This document shows, one piece after another, positions 62,101-64,000 of a stretch of DNA of 64,000 bases. The notes under the pieces are model-generated. The model made no database searches, was not told where the DNA came from, and saw only the letters and a program-made list of their open reading frames with translations. The position numbers and the translations under genes are program-made. This DNA comes from Colletes latitarsis (Eukaryota > Arthropoda > Insecta > Hymenoptera > Colletidae), in contig NC_135136.1 in assembly GCF_051014445.1 (NCBI RefSeq), positions 22,462,001-22,526,000 on the forward strand, in the 5' to 3' direction. How positions within the stretch are numbered: the first letter of the stretch is position 1; each line of letters starts with the position of its first letter.

Positions 62101-64000
62101 GGTCTGGGTTATGCCCGCATCTGGCTCATGATTTTGCCTTCTTCGCATACTTGTTGGCCAGATCCTGGGTTTTTTCCGTCTTTGATCACGTAGTAATGTG
62201 GTAACACACTGAAGCAGTCAATAAAACCTGGTTTCGATCAATATTTTAGAGGGTAACACCGGTTAGGTCTGGGTTAGGTCTGGGATTTGCGCGCATCTGG
62301 CTTATACTTTCGCCTTTTTCGCAAACTTGTTGGCCATATCCTGGGTTTTTTTCGTGTTTGGATCACGTAGTAATGTGGTAACACACTGAAGCTGTCAATT
62401 AAACCTGGTTTCGATCAATATTTTAGAGGATAACACCGGTTAGGTCTGGGTTAGGTCTGGGTTATGCCCGCATCTGGCTCATGATTTTGCCTTCTTCGCA
62501 TACTTGTTGGCCAGATCTTGGGTTTTTTTCGTGTTTCAATCACGTAGTAATGTGGTAACACACTGAGGCAGTCAATTAAACCTGGATTCGGACAGTATTC
62601 TAGAGGATAACACCGGTTAGGTCTGGGTTAGGTCTGGGTTATGCCCGCATCTGGCTCATGATTTTGCCTTCTTCGCATACTTGTTGGCGAGATCCTGGGT
62701 TTTTTTCGTGTTTGAATCACGTAGTAATGTGGTAATACACTGAAGCAGTCAATTAAACCTGGTTTCGATCAATATTTTACAGGATACCACCGGTTAGGTC
62801 TGGGTTAGGTCTGGGTTATGCCCGCATCTGGCTCATGATTTTGCCTTCTTCGCATACTTGTTGGCCAGATCCTGGGTTTTTTTCGTGTTTGAATCACGTA
62901 GTAATGTGGTAACACACTGAAGCTGTCAATTAAACCTGGTTTCGGACAGTATTCTAGAGGATAACACCGGTTAGGTCTGGGTTAGGTCTGGGTTATGCCC
63001 GCATCTGGCTCATGATTTTGCCTTCTTCGCATACTTGTTGGCCAGATCTTGGGTTTTTTTCGTGTTTGAATCACGTAGTAATGTGGTAACACACTGAAGC
63101 AGTCAATTAAACCTGGTTTCGATCGATATTTTAGAGGATAACACCGGTTAGGTCTGGGTTAGGTCTGGGTTATGCCCGCATCTGGCTCATGATTTTGCCT
63201 TCTTCGCATACTTGTTGGCCAGATCCTGGGTTTTTTTCGTGTTTGAATCACGTAGTAATGTGGTAATACCCTGAAGCAGTCAATTAAACCTGGTTTCGAT
63301 CAATATTTTAGAGGATAACACCGGTTAGGTCTGGGTTAGGTCTGGGTTATGCCCGCATCTGGCTCATGATTTTGCCTTCTTCGCATACTTGTTGGCCAGA
63401 TCCTGGGTTTTTTCCGTCTTTGATCACGTAGTAATGTGGTAACACACTGAAGCAGTCAATAAAACCTGGTTTCGATCAATATTTTAGAGGGTAACACCGG
63501 TTAGGTCTGGGTTAGGTCTGGGATTTGCGCGCATCTGGCTTATACTTTCGCCTTTTTCGCAAACTTGTTGGCCATATCCTGGGTTTTTTTCGTGTTTGGA
63601 TCACGTAGTAATGTGGTAACACACTGAAGCTGTCAATTAAACCTGGTTTCGATCAATATTTTAGAGGATAACACCGGTTAGGTCTGGGTTAGGTCTGGGT
63701 TATGCCCGCATCTGGCTCATGATTTTGCCTTCTTCGCATACTTGTTGGCCAGATCTTGGGTTTTTTTCGTGTTTCAATCACGTAGTAATGTGGTAACACA
63801 CTGAGGCAGTCAATTAAACCTGGATTCGGACAGTATTCTAGAGGATAACACCGGTTAGGTCTGGGTTAGGTCTGGGTTATGCCCGCATCTGGCTCATGAT
63901 TTTGCCTTCTTCGCATACTTGTTGGCGAGATCCTGGGTTTTTTTCGTGTTTGAATCACGTAGTAATGTGGTAATACACTGAAGCAGTCAATTAAACCTGG

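Larger units (their letters stand above)
1..64000 (+). repeat. Satellite DNA array, 177-bp monomer, about 360 head-to-tail copies
   Basis: The 10-mer GGCCAGATCC recurs at 1, 178, 355, 531 and so on to the end of the window. Spacing is 177 bp, or a few bases less where a monomer carries a small deletion. All copies have the same orientation; I saw no inverted monomer and no inserted foreign sequence. The consensus is 177 bp with 77 G+C. Neighbouring monomers differ at a handful of positions, while monomers several kilobases apart can be identical, which is the signature of higher-order repetition. The array fills the window and continues beyond both edges. Period and homogeneity fit a nuclear centromeric, pericentromeric or subtelomeric satellite; which of these cannot be decided here. 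The family is not one I recognise. There is no stretch without repeat, so nothing else remains unannotated. Confidence 0.99.
41000..64000 (+). repeat. Right domain: B-type dominated monomers with private variants
   Basis: From about 41 kb nearly all monomers carry the B-type 3' module and the TTTTTTTCG T-tract. A-type modules become rare (for example 45495, 48155, 55050, 57510, 62290, 63530), and those are copies of one duplicated unit. Variants typical of this part are GGATTCGGACAG with TATTCTAG, GGTAATACCCTG, TTGGCGAGATCC, ATCGCGTAG, and GATAGGTCCGGG with CACATCTGGGTCATG. GGATTCGG-type monomers also form small islands at 8.15-8.55 kb and 11.33-11.73 kb in the left domain. Confidence 0.75.

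Noticed and set aside
1..64000. CRISPR array
   Set aside because: The whole 177 bp is repeated with no unique spacers, and the period is far too long for repeat-spacer units.
1..64000. CENP-B box
   Set aside because: The TTCG in GGTTTCGATCAATATT is not followed by the required A and CGGG positions, and no other segment on either strand fits the NTTCGNNNNANNCGGGN pattern.
1..64000. Known 177-bp minichromosome satellite of Trypanosoma brucei, or the Arabidopsis 178-bp centromere repeat
   Set aside because: Only the length agrees. The motifs I recall for those families are AT-richer or otherwise different and do not appear in this monomer. A database search would settle it.
1..64000. Transposable element or LTR structure inside the array
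   Set aside because: No break in the monomer period large enough for an insertion, no target-site duplication and no open frame for a transposase or polymerase was seen.

Overview
The window is one uninterrupted tandem satellite DNA array. A monomer of about 177 bp repeats head to tail, always in the same orientation, from base 1 to base 64000, giving roughly 360 copies (64000/177 = 361.6). I found no unique sequence, protein-coding gene, RNA gene or transposon insertion, and neither end of the array is reached. The consensus monomer I assembled by eye is exactly 177 bp with 77 G+C (43.5%). This is typical of nuclear heterochromatin (centromeric, pericentromeric, subtelomeric or knob) in a eukaryote. 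The length falls in the 150-180 bp range common for plant and animal centromeric satellites. I do not recognise the monomer, so I name neither a species nor a chromosomal location.

Monomer architecture (phase set at GGCCAGATCC): a T-tract of about 7 T; an ACGT-containing segment (AATCACGTAGTAATG); a near-palindrome GTGGTAACAC; an AT-rich middle (CAATTAAACC, CGATCAATATT); then ACCGGT, running into a G-rich stretch made of two direct copies of the 11-mer GGTTAGGTCTG plus a partial third; then one of two alternative 3' modules. Module A carries GCGCGCATCTGGCTTATAC. Module B carries GCCCGCATCTGGCTCATG.

Layout. From 1 to about 41 kb, A and B monomers are interleaved and variant diversity is high. 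From about 41 kb to the end the array is mostly B-type and carries its own variants: a stop-free GATAGGTCC variant, a GGATTCGGACAG variant and a TACCCTG variant. On top of the monomer period lies a mosaic of higher-order duplications shared down to rare private substitutions. The clearest are a 16-monomer (2830 bp) tandem pair at 29.27-34.93 kb, an 18-monomer (3182 bp) pair at 7.25-12.93 kb, a 7-monomer (1238 bp) pair at 47.59-50.07 kb, a 2.67 kb block in three copies at 46.2, 53.1 and 60.3 kb, and a 6 kb block repeated 14.13 kb downstream. Most offsets are n x 177 minus a few bases, as expected from unequal exchange between in-register monomers.

The open reading frames in the window come from the period being divisible by three (177 = 3 x 59), plus variant monomers that lack the usual in-frame stops or, in one case, a deletion. 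They use GTG or TTG starts, and I do not call them genes. All duplication boundaries were read by eye and are good to a few tens of bases.
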